Assembly (NCBI RefSeq): GCF_008386465.1
Contig: NZ_VUOD01000005.1
Location: 124,001-188,000, forward strand
Direction of reading: 5' to 3'
DNA: 64,000 nucleotides
From: Arenimonas fontis
GTDB lineage: Bacteria > Pseudomonadota > Gammaproteobacteria > Xanthomonadales > Xanthomonadaceae
A program made the translations under genes and the position numbers. Below the pieces are notes generated by a model. It searched no databases, had not been told where the DNA came from, and worked only from the letters and a program-made list of their open reading frames with translations. Below are positions 1 to 11,223 of this stretch, in pieces. Each line of letters opens with the position of its first letter. Position 1 is the first letter of the stretch.

Positions 1-1497
1 CGAGGCGCTGGCGTAGTGCTCGCGCAGGCCGGAGGCGGCGATCACGTGATCGAAGGCCTCATGCAGCTCCAGGTCCTGCGAATCGGCCTGCAGCCCATCC
101 ACCAGCGCGAGAAAGCCGCGCAGGGCATTGCGGGCCCGTCCGGCCAGGCGGCTGCCTTCCGCCAGCGCCGTCGCCGCCCGCCACAGCGACGTCCCGGCCT
201 CGCGCGCCTGCCGGCGCACCTCGTCCAGGGTCTTGCCGCCGATGCCGCGGGCCGGAGTGTTCACCGCCCGCTCGAAAGCGGCGTCATCGTCGCGGTTGGC
301 CAGCAGGCGCAGGTAGGCCAGCGCGTCCTTCACTTCCATGCGCTCGAAGAAGCGCAGGCCGCCGTAGACCCGGTAGGGCAGGCCGGCCTGGACCAGCTGC
401 TCTTCGATCGCCCGCGACTGGGCGTTGGAGCGGTAGAGCACGGCATGATCGCCGGCATCGGCGCCTTCGGCGATGGCTTGGCGGATGCGCTCGACCACGA
501 AGCGGGCCTCGTCCACCTCGTTGTAGGCGGCGTAGAGTTCGATCGGATCACCCTCTCCCGCTTCTGTCCACAGCTTCTTGCCGAGCCGGCCGGGATTGTG
601 GGCGATGATGGCGTTGGCCGCGGCGAGGATGTTGCCGGTGCTGCGGTAGTTCTGCTCCAGCCGCAGGGTGCGCGCGCCGGGGTAGTCCTCGAGGAAGCGC
701 TGCACGTTCTCGACCCTGGCGCCGCGCCAGCCGTAGATGGCCTGGTCGTCGTCGCCGACCACGAACACCTGGCCGCTGTCGCCGGCCAGCAGGCGCACGA
801 AGGCATACTGGATGGCATTGGTGTCCTGGAACTCGTCCACCAGGATGCGGGTAAAGCGGTGCCGGTAGTGCGCCAGCAATTCCGGCCGCCCTAGCCACAG
901 CTCGTGCGCGCGCAGCAGCAGCTCGGCGAAGTCCACCAGTCCGGCGCGGTCGCAACGGACCTGGTATTCGCCGTAGGCGCGCAACATGGCCTGGCCGAAG
1001 ACATCGCCGCCGGCCGGCTGGATGTTCTGCGGCCGCCGCCCCTCGTCCTTCTGGGCATTGATCCACCAGGCGATCTGCCGCGGTGGGAAGCGGCCCTCGT
1101 CCAGACCCAGGTCGGCGGCCACGCGCCTGAGCAGACGCAGCTGGTCGTCGGCGTCCAGCACCTGGAAACTCTCGGGCAGCGCGGCTTCCTGCCAGTGCAG
1201 GCGCAACAGCCGATGCGCCAGGCCGTGGAAGGTACCGATCCACATGCCACGGCTGCCGTGCCGCAGCAGCGCCTCCACCCGCCCGCGCATCTCGGCGGCG
1301 GCCTTGTTGGTGAAGGTGACGGCGAGGATGCCGTGCGCCGGCACGCCCTCGACTTCGTTCAGCCAGCCGATGCGGTGCGTGAGCACGCGGGTCTTGCCGG
1401 AACCGGCGCCGGCCAGCACCAGCAGGTGGCCCGGCGGCGCCGACACGGCCTCGCGCTGGGCCGGGTTCAGACCGTCGAGCAGGTGGGAAACATCCAT
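1..1497 (-). CDS. uvrD: DNA helicase II UvrD (C-terminus beyond window)
   Basis: Superfamily 1A DNA helicase that unwinds DNA with 3'-5' polarity in nucleotide excision and mismatch repair. The first 499 codons are visible on the minus strand; the C-terminal part lies past the left edge. It begins MDVSHLLDGLNP, followed by the Walker A motif GAGSGKT at residues 30-36, the motif II box DEFQDT near residue 220, and a QNYRST motif near 282, all in the order expected for UvrD/Rep. The close N-terminal match to UvrD favours UvrD over Rep or PcrA. There is no Shine-Dalgarno sequence. A TACAAT box ends 6 nt before the ATG, so the message is probably leaderless. An overlapping minus-strand reading frame at 548-1519 is a shadow. 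Confidence 0.95.
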   Translation of the reverse strand, partial: MDVSHLLDGLNPAQREAVSAPPGHLLVLAGAGSGKTRVLTHRIGWLNEVEGVPAHGILAVTFTNKAAAEMRGRVEALLRHGSRGMWIGTFHGLAHRLLRLHWQEAALPESFQVLDADDQLRLLRRVAADLGLDEGRFPPRQIAWWINAQKDEGRRPQNIQPAGGDVFGQAMLRAYGEYQVRCDRAGLVDFAELLLRAHELWLGRPELLAHYRHRFTRILVDEFQDTNAIQYAFVRLLAGDSGQVFVVGDDDQAIYGWRGARVENVQRFLEDYPGARTLRLEQNYRSTGNILAAANAIIAHNPGRLGKKLWTEAGEGDPIELYAAYNEVDEARFVVERIRQAIAEGADAGDHAVLYRSNAQSRAIEEQLVQAGLPYRVYGGLRFFERMEVKDALAYLRLLANRDDDAAFERAVNTPARGIGGKTLDEVRRQAREAGTSLWRAATALAEGSRLAGRARNALRGFLALVDGLQADSQDLELHEAFDHVIAASGLREHYASAS

Positions 1498-1509
1498 GCC
1501 GCCATTGTA
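1495..1509 (-). promoter_or_regulatory. Leaderless promoter -10 of uvrD
   Basis: On the minus strand the sequence reads TACAAT, GGCGGC, ATG. The -10 hexamer (5 of 6 consensus) ends 6 nt before the start codon, which puts the likely transcription start on the A of the ATG. No clear -35 is visible. The same spacing recurs at five other genes in the window. Confidence 0.6.
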
Positions 1510-1525
1510 GCGGCGCCACGGCGGC

Positions 1526-2164
1526 TCAGTGCTTCTTGGCCAGCGCCACCGACTGCGACATCAGCTTGTCGGTCCAGGCGATGCCGATCGCCGACACGAT
1601 GAAGGCCATGTGGATGATGGTCTGCCACATCACGCCCGCTTCGGTCACCGTGGTGCAGCCCTTGGACTTGGCGGCGAGGTCGGTCATCGCCTGCATCGCC
1701 GCCAGGCCGGCCTCGGTACCGCACAACGGCATGCCGCCAAGGACACCGGCCTCGATGAAGGTCTTGAGCAGATGGATCGAGGAAATGCCGATGATGGCCA
1801 TCGCCAGCTTCACCTTCAGCACCGAGGCGTTGACGTGACTGAGCCACTCCGGCTGGTCGGGATGGCCCTGCAGGTTCAGGCGCGAAACGAAGGTCTCGTA
1901 GCCGCCGACGATTACCATCACCAGCAGGTTGGAGATCATCACCACATCGATCAGGCCCAGCACCAGTAGCATGATGCCCTGCTCGGTCAGCGTGTTCGCG
2001 TCCATCACCAGGTGGGTCAGTTCCTTGAGGAACAGGAACACGTACACGCACTGGGCCACGATCAGGCCCAGGTACAGCGGCAGCTGCAACCAGCGGGAGG
2101 CGAAGATCAGGTTGGGCAGCGGGCCGAGCTTGGGCTTGCCGCCGGCGGGAACGGTCTGGGACAT
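1526..2164 (-). CDS. YqhA/UPF0114 family inner-membrane protein
   Basis: A 212-residue membrane protein of the UPF0114 (YqhA, TIGR00645) family, whose function is unknown. After a short hydrophilic N-terminus it begins with [15 protein letters not shown], the conserved family start. It has about four hydrophobic segments (roughly residues 25-50, 65-90, 120-140 and 180-200), and the loop with [11 protein letters not shown] is typical. The length is slightly above the family's usual 160-180 residues because of the Pro/Gly-rich N-terminus and a variable insert near residues 140-165. It lies downstream of a small two-helix membrane protein on the same strand, 16 nt away, and may share its transcript. 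Confidence 0.85.
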   Translation of the reverse strand: MSQTVPAGGKPKLGPLPNLIFASRWLQLPLYLGLIVAQCVYVFLFLKELTHLVMDANTLTEQGIMLLVLGLIDVVMISNLLVMVIVGGYETFVSRLNLQGHPDQPEWLSHVNASVLKVKLAMAIIGISSIHLLKTFIEAGVLGGMPLCGTEAGLAAMQAMTDLAAKSKGCTTVTEAGVMWQTIIHMAFIVSAIGIAWTDKLMSQSVALAKKH

Positions 2165-2180
2165 GCGGGATTCCGTGTGC

Positions 2181-2399
2181 CTATTTCTTCGAGGCCAGGC
2201 CCACCACCACGGCCACGGCGCCGGCGCCCAGCAGGGCCCAGCCGAGGTTCAGGGGGGCGGTCTTCGTTTCGGTCTTGTTGATTTCGATCGGGCCCAGGTC
2301 GGCCACCTTCTCGCTGGTCTGGAACTTGAAAAGGCCGGAGACGATCGCGCCGCCGGCCAGCAGCAGCAGGACGCCGATGACGAGCAGGGGCTTGCGCAT
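2181..2399 (-). CDS. Small two-helix membrane protein (DUF3185-like)
   Basis: A 72-residue protein with two predicted membrane helices (about residues 4-22 and 50-68), joined by a polar segment containing [10 protein letters not shown]. It resembles small bacterial membrane proteins annotated DUF3185 or hypothetical, which combine an N-terminal helix, a TxEKVxDxGPIE-like stretch and a C-terminal Gly/Val-rich helix. I chose the internal ATG at 2399 because GGAG lies 8 nt upstream; the longer frame to 2480 would add a Pro/Arg-rich extension that hides the helix. Function unknown. It is 13 nt from the end of the upstream-lying 2494-3537 gene's intergenic boundary and precedes the YqhA gene. Confidence 0.7.
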   Translation of the reverse strand: MRKPLLVIGVLLLLAGGAIVSGLFKFQTSEKVADLGPIEINKTETKTAPLNLGWALLGAGAVAVVVGLASKK

Positions 2400-2493
2400 G
2401 AGGAGTCTCCGTGGGTCCGGATGCGGGAGTGGCGAAGGCCGGGCCGGGCAAGGGTAGGGGCGTCGGCCGGGTCTTGCCAAGCGCCGGCGGCGG

Positions 2494-3537
2494 CTAGTCC
2501 AGGCGCACGCCCGGCAGTGACAGCACGTAGTCGGCGCCCATCAGCTGCGAAGGCGTGTAGTAGCCTCCCGCCGGCCGTTCGCCGCCGAGCAGGCGCTGGA
2601 CGATGCCCAGCGACGCGGTCGCCGTCAGCTCGTAGCCGTTGGGCGTGCGCAGGCGGCAGCGGGCCTCGCGCCCGGACGGGTCGCGGGCCTCGCCCCAGAC
2701 CGTGGCGCCGGCAGTGGCCCGGCGCTCCTGCGAAGGACCTCGCACCCGCCGGCGTACCCGCCCCTTCAGCCAGGCCTGGACCGGACCCAGGCCCAGCAGC
2801 GGCGCCAGCCAGCGTATCCGCCGCAGCCGGGCGGCGGTGGCCGGTGGCACCGCCATGTAGACCTCGACGTCGGGGATGCCGGTGCTGACGAAGGCGGTGA
2901 ACACATCGCCCCAGGGAATGGTCATGGCGAAGCGCTGCTCTCCTTCGCGCTCGAAGCTGCGCGTCTTCCAGGCCAGCGGCACCTTGCACAGTTCGCCGCC
3001 GACGCGCACCCGGCCGCCCTTGCCCAGGCCCTCGATGCTGGTCAGCGCCGTGCCGCGGCTGGGACCGCCGCCGGCCTCGAAGGCCAGCACCAGGGAACTG
3101 GCCGTCGGCAGCTCGCGCTTGAGCCGGGCGGCGACGCAGTCGGTGGGCACCACGTCGAAGCCGGTGCCGGGCAGCACCACGATGCCGGCCTCGCGGGCGC
3201 GCAGGTGCTGGGCATGGCAGTGGGCGAAGACGTCTATCTCGCCGGTGATGTCCAGGTAATGCGCGCCGGTGGCCAGACAGCCTTCGAGCATGGGCGCCGC
3301 GGTGGCGGAGAACGGCCCGGCACAGTGCAACACCAGGCCGACGCCGTCCAGGGCGCTGCGAACCAGGGCCGGGTCGTCCAGCGGAAAGGCGCGCACCGGC
3401 AGGCCGTGTTCACGGCCCAGTTCCGCCAGCGCCTCGGCGTTGCGTCCCGCCAGCACCGGCCGCAGACCGCGCGCCACCGCCTCGCGCAGGATCAGCCGGC
3501 CGGTGTATCCGTTGGCGCCGTATAGCATCCATTGCAT
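2494..3537 (-). CDS. Saccharopine dehydrogenase-like NAD(P)-binding protein
   Basis: A 347-residue oxidoreductase of the saccharopine dehydrogenase NADP-binding / trans-acting enoyl reductase family. The N-terminal Rossmann motif GANGYTG (residues 8-14) is followed by AGRN and by HCAGPF near residue 93, a family signature. The protein continues with YLDITGE and GTGFDVVPTD. The substrate is unknown; relatives act on lipid or polyketide intermediates. The start codon lies 1 nt after the stop of the upstream short-chain dehydrogenase (TGACATG), which indicates translational coupling and a shared function, possibly lipid oxidoreduction. Confidence 0.85.
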   Translation of the reverse strand: MQWMLYGANGYTGRLILREAVARGLRPVLAGRNAEALAELGREHGLPVRAFPLDDPALVRSALDGVGLVLHCAGPFSATAAPMLEGCLATGAHYLDITGEIDVFAHCHAQHLRAREAGIVVLPGTGFDVVPTDCVAARLKRELPTASSLVLAFEAGGGPSRGTALTSIEGLGKGGRVRVGGELCKVPLAWKTRSFEREGEQRFAMTIPWGDVFTAFVSTGIPDVEVYMAVPPATAARLRRIRWLAPLLGLGPVQAWLKGRVRRRVRGPSQERRATAGATVWGEARDPSGREARCRLRTPNGYELTATASLGIVQRLLGGERPAGGYYTPSQLMGADYVLSLPGVRLD

Positions 3538-3538
3538 G

Positions 3539-4336
3539 TCAGGACTCCTGTCGCAGGGCCTTGGCCGTCTTGCACAGCCGCCGATGGTAGTACTCGGGGA
3601 ACCAGCGCTTCAGCCGCCAGCGCAGAGGCTCCTTGCGGGTCGGGAACACCAGGAAATCGCCACGCTCGATCGCGGCGAAGGCGCGGTCGGCCACCTGCTC
3701 CAGGCTGTCGCCGGCCTTGCGCATCATCGCCTCGGCGACCGGCCTGAGGCGGGCGGCGCCGCGCCAGCTCTCCAGCAGGTTGCTGCGGAAGAAGGCCGGA
3801 CACAGCACGCTGACGCGCACGCCGCTGCCTTCCAGCTCGGCGCGCAGCTGTTCGCTCAGCGCCACCACCGCCGCCTTGGACACGCCGTAGCTCATCAGCC
3901 CGGGGGCGCCGGCCAGACCGGCGAAACTGGCGGTGTTGACCACCTGCCCTGCGCCGGCGGCGATCATCGCCGGCAGGAACAGCCGGCAGCCGCGCACCAC
4001 GCCCATCAGGTTGATCTGCAGCACCTCCTGCCATTCCTGCGGCGTGCTCTCGACCAGGGTGCCGCCGGTGGCGATGCCGGCGTTGTTCATCAGCACGTCG
4101 AGGCCGCCCCATTCCCCGGCGATGCGCTCGTGCACCTGCTCCATGGAGTCGTCGCTGCCGACGTTGGCGACGATGGCGAGATGGCCGTCGCCGGGCAGGG
4201 CGGCGCGGGTGAGCTCGACCCGGGTGGCATCCAGGTCCACGCAGGCCACACGGGCGCCGGTGCCGGCATAGCGGTGCGCCAGCGCCTGGCCCAGGCCGCT
4301 GCCCGCTCCGGTGATCAGTACCCGCCGCCTGCCCAT
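3539..4336 (-). CDS. Short-chain dehydrogenase/reductase (SDR)
   Basis: A 265-residue classical SDR. It shows the cofactor motif TGAGSGLG near the N-terminus, the NNAG motif, a catalytic serine region (NTASFAGLAG) and the YGVSK active-site Tyr-Lys pair. The C-terminal basic segment (RWRLKRWFPEYYHRRL) is common in SDRs grouped with acyl-lipid metabolism and may bind membranes. I chose ATG 4336 because GGAGGG lies about 10 nt upstream; a longer frame to 4366 has no such site. It is followed after 1 nt by the saccharopine-dehydrogenase-like gene and is divergent from another SDR. The substrate is not predictable. Confidence 0.88.
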   Translation of the reverse strand: MGRRRVLITGAGSGLGQALAHRYAGTGARVACVDLDATRVELTRAALPGDGHLAIVANVGSDDSMEQVHERIAGEWGGLDVLMNNAGIATGGTLVESTPQEWQEVLQINLMGVVRGCRLFLPAMIAAGAGQVVNTASFAGLAGAPGLMSYGVSKAAVVALSEQLRAELEGSGVRVSVLCPAFFRSNLLESWRGAARLRPVAEAMMRKAGDSLEQVADRAFAAIERGDFLVFPTRKEPLRWRLKRWFPEYYHRRLCKTAKALRQES

Positions 4337-4422
4337 CGCCTGCCGCCCTCCAGGTCCGGCCGCCACGGGCCGCGTGCTAGGCTCCCGAGGATAACAAGCG
4401 GTCCATCATCGGAGCCAAAGCG

Positions 4423-7498
<3,076 letters not shown>

Positions 7499-7501
<3 letters not shown>

Positions 7502-7592
7502 CCCTTTGATCTGACCCTTTGATCTGACCCTTTGATCTGACCCTTTGATCTGACCCTTTGATCTGACCCTTTGATCTGACCCTTTGATCTGA
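7499..7592. repeat. 13-bp tandem repeat array (7 units)
   Basis: Seven head-to-tail perfect copies of CCCTTTGATCTGA fill the gap between two convergent genes. The array starts at the TGA stop of the peptidase gene and ends 3 nt before the stop of xthA. Each unit contains two TGA triplets and its length is not a multiple of three, so it closes all plus-strand frames, while the complementary strand has no stop. I see no hairpin strong enough to make it a terminator. Confidence 0.95.
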
Positions 7593-7595
7593 CCC

Positions 7596-8378
7596 CTATG
7601 CGGAAAGGGTGACCAGGGCGGGGGCGTGATCGGAGGGGCGGTCCCAGGTGCGGGGTTCGCGGTCGATGTCGGCGGCCACGCAGTGCGGGCGCAGCGCTTC
7701 ACTGACCAGGCAGAGGTCGATGCGCAGGCCGAGGTTGCGGCGGAAGGCCGCCGCCCGGTAATCCCACCAGCTGTAGACGCCGCCGTCCTGGTGATGCAGG
7801 CGGAAACTGTCGTGCAGGCCCAGGGCCAGCAGGCGCCGCAGCGCCTCGCGTTCGGGCGTGGAGCAGAGAATCTTCTCGTGCCAGGCGGCCGGGTCGTGCA
7901 CGTCGCGGTCGTCCGGCGCGATGTTGAAGTCGCCCAGCACCACCATGCGCGGATGACGCTGCAGGTCGGCTTCCAGCCAGTCGCGCACCGCCGCCAGCCA
8001 GCGCAGCTTGTATTCGTATTTCTCGGTGCCGACGTCCTGGCCGTTGACCACATAGAGGTTGACGACGCGCAGGTCGCCGACGGTGGCGGCGATCACCCGC
8101 TTCTGCTCGTCCGCGAAACCGGGAATGCCGACCTGCACTTCCACCGGCGACTCGCGGGCGAGGATGGCAACGCCGTTGTAGGTCTTCTGGCCGGCGAAGA
8201 CGCTGCGGTAGCCCAGGGCCGCCAGGGCGTCGTCGGGAAACCGGCTATCCTCGAGCTTGGTCTCCTGCAGGCCGACGATGTCGGGCGCTCGAAGCTTCAG
8301 CCACTCCTCCAGGTGCGGCAGGCGCACGTTGAGGGAGTTGACGTTCCAGCTGGCGATGAGGTGGTTGGCCTTGTCCAT
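7596..8378 (-). CDS. xthA: Exodeoxyribonuclease III
   Basis: A 260-residue apurinic/apyrimidinic endonuclease and 3'-5' exonuclease of base-excision repair. It has the exonuclease-endonuclease-phosphatase fold, with ASWNVNSLN at the N-terminus (metal/Asn site), LQETKL (metal Glu, residues about 37-42), the GDFN motif near residue 150, and the C-terminal SDHAP motif containing the catalytic His. Length matches E. coli ExoIII (268). The start has no ribosome-binding site, but a TAGCAT box ends 6 nt upstream, as in the other leaderless genes. It is convergent with the peptidase gene across the repeat array. Confidence 0.95.
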   Translation of the reverse strand: MDKANHLIASWNVNSLNVRLPHLEEWLKLRAPDIVGLQETKLEDSRFPDDALAALGYRSVFAGQKTYNGVAILARESPVEVQVGIPGFADEQKRVIAATVGDLRVVNLYVVNGQDVGTEKYEYKLRWLAAVRDWLEADLQRHPRMVVLGDFNIAPDDRDVHDPAAWHEKILCSTPEREALRRLLALGLHDSFRLHHQDGGVYSWWDYRAAAFRRNLGLRIDLCLVSEALRPHCVAADIDREPRTWDRPSDHAPALVTLSA

Positions 8379-8390
8379 TCGCGAATGCTA
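8376..8390 (-). promoter_or_regulatory. Leaderless promoter -10 of xthA
   Basis: The minus strand reads TAGCAT, TCGCGA, ATG. The hexamer is a weaker -10 (4 of 6) but has the same 6-nt distance to the ATG as the other leaderless starts. Confidence 0.4.
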
Positions 8391-8494
8391 ACCGCAAGCG
8401 CCTGCGCCCGCGCCCCCGGCCGCCCCTTGAGCGGCGTCAAGACCGCCGGCTTCCAGGAGCGCAGCATGGATACCAGCACCGGAACCCCGACGAC

Positions 8495-9025
8495 ATGAGC
8501 CGAGCCCGCTACTCCCCCGCCCGCCGCCGCCTGCACTGGCTGATCTTCATCGCCATGATGCTGGTCTTCGTCCTGATCGAATTCCGCGGCATCTTCGAGC
8601 GCGGCACCGCCGAACGCGCGGCGATGGTGCAGGGCCATTTCTGGCTCGGCCTGGCCATCTTCGCCCTGATGCTGCCGCGCCTGCTGCTGGCCTTCCGGCA
8701 GCCGGCGCCGCCGGTACAGCCGCCGCTGCCGCACTGGCAGGCCACCCCGGCCAAGCTCGTCCACCTTGCGCTCTACGTCCTGCTGCTGGTGCAGCCCCTG
8801 CTCGGCCTGGCCACGGCCTGGGTGGACGGCAAGCAGCTGCTGATCCCCTTCACCCGGGCCGCCATCCCCGCCCTGCTGGCCCCCGACGAGGCGCTGGCGC
8901 ACCAGCTCGAGGACATCCACAAGCTGATCGGAACCATCTTCTACTGGCTGATCGGCCTGCACGTGGCCGCCGCCCTGTACCACCACTTCATCCGCCGCGA
9001 CGACACCCTGCGGCGGATGACCTGA
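8495..9025 (+). CDS. Cytochrome b561 family protein
   Basis: A 176-residue inner-membrane di-heme cytochrome b of the CybB/YceJ type. Four hydrophobic helices are visible (roughly residues 13-27, 48-65, 90-108 and 145-165). Histidines suited to axial heme ligation fall in the expected places: LHW near residue 14, GHFWLG near 48, and IHKLIG and GLHVAAALYHH in the last third. These proteins move electrons from ubiquinol or other donors to periplasmic acceptors. It is an isolated gene between xthA (divergent) and prlC (convergent), so its partner is unknown. Confidence 0.88.
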   Translation: MSRARYSPARRRLHWLIFIAMMLVFVLIEFRGIFERGTAERAAMVQGHFWLGLAIFALMLPRLLLAFRQPAPPVQPPLPHWQATPAKLVHLALYVLLLVQPLLGLATAWVDGKQLLIPFTRAAIPALLAPDEALAHQLEDIHKLIGTIFYWLIGLHVAAALYHHFIRRDDTLRRMT

Positions 9026-9091
9026 GCCTCCCGGCCCGGGGCCAGCCCCTTCGACGCGGATGAACCCGGCACCTTCATCCACGCCAGAGCC

Positions 9092-11134
9092 CTAGGCCGC
9101 CAACCCGTAACTCCGCAGCAAGGCCTCGGGCTCGGGTTCGCGTCCGCGGAAGGCGACGAAGCTTTCCAGCGCCGGCCGCGAGCCGCCGACAGCGAGGATC
9201 TCGCGCCGGTAACGCTCGCCGGTGGCGCGGTCGAAGATGCCGGCCTCCTCGAAGGCCGCGAAGGCGTCGGCGCTCAGCACCTCGGCCCAAAGGTAGCTGT
9301 AGTAGCCGGCCGCGTAGCCGCCGGCGAAGATGTGGGTGAAAGCGTGCGGGAACCGGTGCCAGGCCGGCGGCCGCACCACCGCCACCTCGTCGCGCACCTC
9401 TTCCAGCAGTTCCAGGGTGCGCGGGCCGCGGGCCGGGTCGTATTCCAGGTGCAGGCGGAAGTCGTAGAGGGCGAACTCCAGCTGCCGCACCAGAAACAGT
9501 CCGGCATGGAAGTGCCGTGCCGCCAGCATCTTCGCGTACAGATCATCGGGCAGCCGTTCGCCGGTCTGCCAGTGCTTCGCGAACAGGTCCAGGGCCTCGC
9601 GTTTCCAGGCGAAGTTCTCCATGAACTGGCTGGGCAGCTCGACCGCGTCCCACTCCACGCCGCTGATGCCGCCGACGCTGGGCCAGTCCACCTCGGTCAG
9701 CAGGTGGTGCAGGCCGTGGCCGAACTCGTGGAACAGGGTCACCACGTCGTCATGCGTGAGCAGGCTGGGCTTGCCCTCCGCCGGCGGCGGGAAGTTGCAG
9801 GTCAGATAGGCCACCGGCCGGTACTCGGCCTCGCCGTCGCGCAGGCGCGAGCGGCAGACGTCCATCCAGGCGCCGCCGCGCTTGCCGGTACGGGCGTAGT
9901 GGTCCAGGTAGACGCCGGCGCGCACGGTGCCGTCGGCGTCCAGCACGTCGAAGTAATGCACATCCGGATGCCAGGTATCCACCCCGCTGCGCTCGACCAG
10001 GCGCACGCCGAACACGCGCTCGGCGACGGTGAACAGGCCGCGCATCACCTCCGGCAGGGGAAACCACGGCTTGAGCTGCTCCTCGCTGAAGTCGAAACGG
10101 CGCTGGCGCAGCTTCTCCGAGGCCCAGGACACATCCCAGGGCTGCAGATCGTCCAGGCCCAGCTCGGCTCGGGCGAACTCGCGCAGCTCGGCCAGCTCAC
10201 GCTCGGCCACCGGCCTGGCCTTCGCAACCAGCTCGCGCAGGAAACCGAGCACGCGCTCGGGCGTGCCGGCCATCTTGTCGGCCAGCGACAAATGCGCCTT
10301 GCTGGGGAAACCCAGCAACCGCGCCGCCTCGTGCCGCAGCGCCAGAATGCGGGCGATGCGCTCGCCGTTGTCGAACTGCCCCGCGTGCGGGCCCTGGTCG
10401 GAAGCGCGGGTGTTGTAGGCCCGGTAGACTTCCTCGCGCAGGGCGCGCGTGTCGGCATACGTCAGCAGCGCCTGCACCACCGGGCCCTTGAGGGTGGCCA
10501 GCCAGCCGTCCCGGCCCTTGTCCCTGGCCTGGCCACGCAGCATCCTGCGGGCCGACTCCGGCAGGCCGGCCAGTTCGGCCTCCTCCAGCGGCCGGGTCCA
10601 GGCATCGGTGGCGTCGAGCACGGCCTCCTCGAAACCGGTTTCCAGCTTGCTCAGCTCGGCCTGGATGGCCTTGAAGCGCGAGCGCGCCGGCTCCTGCAGG
10701 GCGACGCCGCTGAGCCGGAAGCCGCGCAGGCTGTCCTCCACCAGGGTACGACGGGCGCGGTCCAGATTCTCGAAATCCGGTGATTCGCGCAGGGCCTTCA
10801 CCGCCTCGTACAGGCCGCGGTGCTGGCCCAGTTCGGTGGCGTGTTCGGTCAGCTTTTCGATGGCGGCGGCGTAGGCCTCGCGCAGCTCGGGCGAATCCTT
10901 GACGCCGTGCAGGTGCGACACCGGCGAGAACACCCGGCCCAAGCGCTCCTCCCAGTGCTCCAGCGGGGCCAGCAGGCGGGAGAAGTCGCGGGCTTGCGGG
11001 TCGGCCACCAGGCGTTCGACGTCGGCGCGATAGTCGGCCAGCACCCGGTCCAGGGCCGGATTCACGTGCTGGGGGCGGATGGCGGAAAAGGCGGGCAGTT
11101 CGCCCTGGTCGAGCAAGGGGTTGGTCAGGTCCAT
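9092..11134 (-). CDS. prlC: Oligopeptidase A (M3 metallopeptidase)
   Basis: A 680-residue cytoplasmic zinc metallopeptidase that degrades peptides up to about 20 residues, including cleaved signal peptides. It starts NPLLDQGELPAFSAIRP, typical of PrlC. The zinc motif HEFGHGLHH lies near residue 466, followed about 25 residues later by the Glu zinc ligand region (VEWDAVELPSQF). The C-terminal IFAGGYAAGYYSYLWAEV is the conserved substrate-binding loop with the catalytic Tyr/His. Full length for the family (680 in E. coli). Single gene, with no clear RBS at this start. Confidence 0.95.
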   Translation of the reverse strand: MDLTNPLLDQGELPAFSAIRPQHVNPALDRVLADYRADVERLVADPQARDFSRLLAPLEHWEERLGRVFSPVSHLHGVKDSPELREAYAAAIEKLTEHATELGQHRGLYEAVKALRESPDFENLDRARRTLVEDSLRGFRLSGVALQEPARSRFKAIQAELSKLETGFEEAVLDATDAWTRPLEEAELAGLPESARRMLRGQARDKGRDGWLATLKGPVVQALLTYADTRALREEVYRAYNTRASDQGPHAGQFDNGERIARILALRHEAARLLGFPSKAHLSLADKMAGTPERVLGFLRELVAKARPVAERELAELREFARAELGLDDLQPWDVSWASEKLRQRRFDFSEEQLKPWFPLPEVMRGLFTVAERVFGVRLVERSGVDTWHPDVHYFDVLDADGTVRAGVYLDHYARTGKRGGAWMDVCRSRLRDGEAEYRPVAYLTCNFPPPAEGKPSLLTHDDVVTLFHEFGHGLHHLLTEVDWPSVGGISGVEWDAVELPSQFMENFAWKREALDLFAKHWQTGERLPDDLYAKMLAARHFHAGLFLVRQLEFALYDFRLHLEYDPARGPRTLELLEEVRDEVAVVRPPAWHRFPHAFTHIFAGGYAAGYYSYLWAEVLSADAFAAFEEAGIFDRATGERYRREILAVGGSRPALESFVAFRGREPEPEALLRSYGLAA

Positions 11135-11223
11135 GGTGTTCAGATGGCGGCGCGCGGCCGTCGCTTCAACGGGAAGGGAGGGGCGTCCGGGTTCACGGCG
11201 GCCGGCGGGCTGCTGCGGCCCGC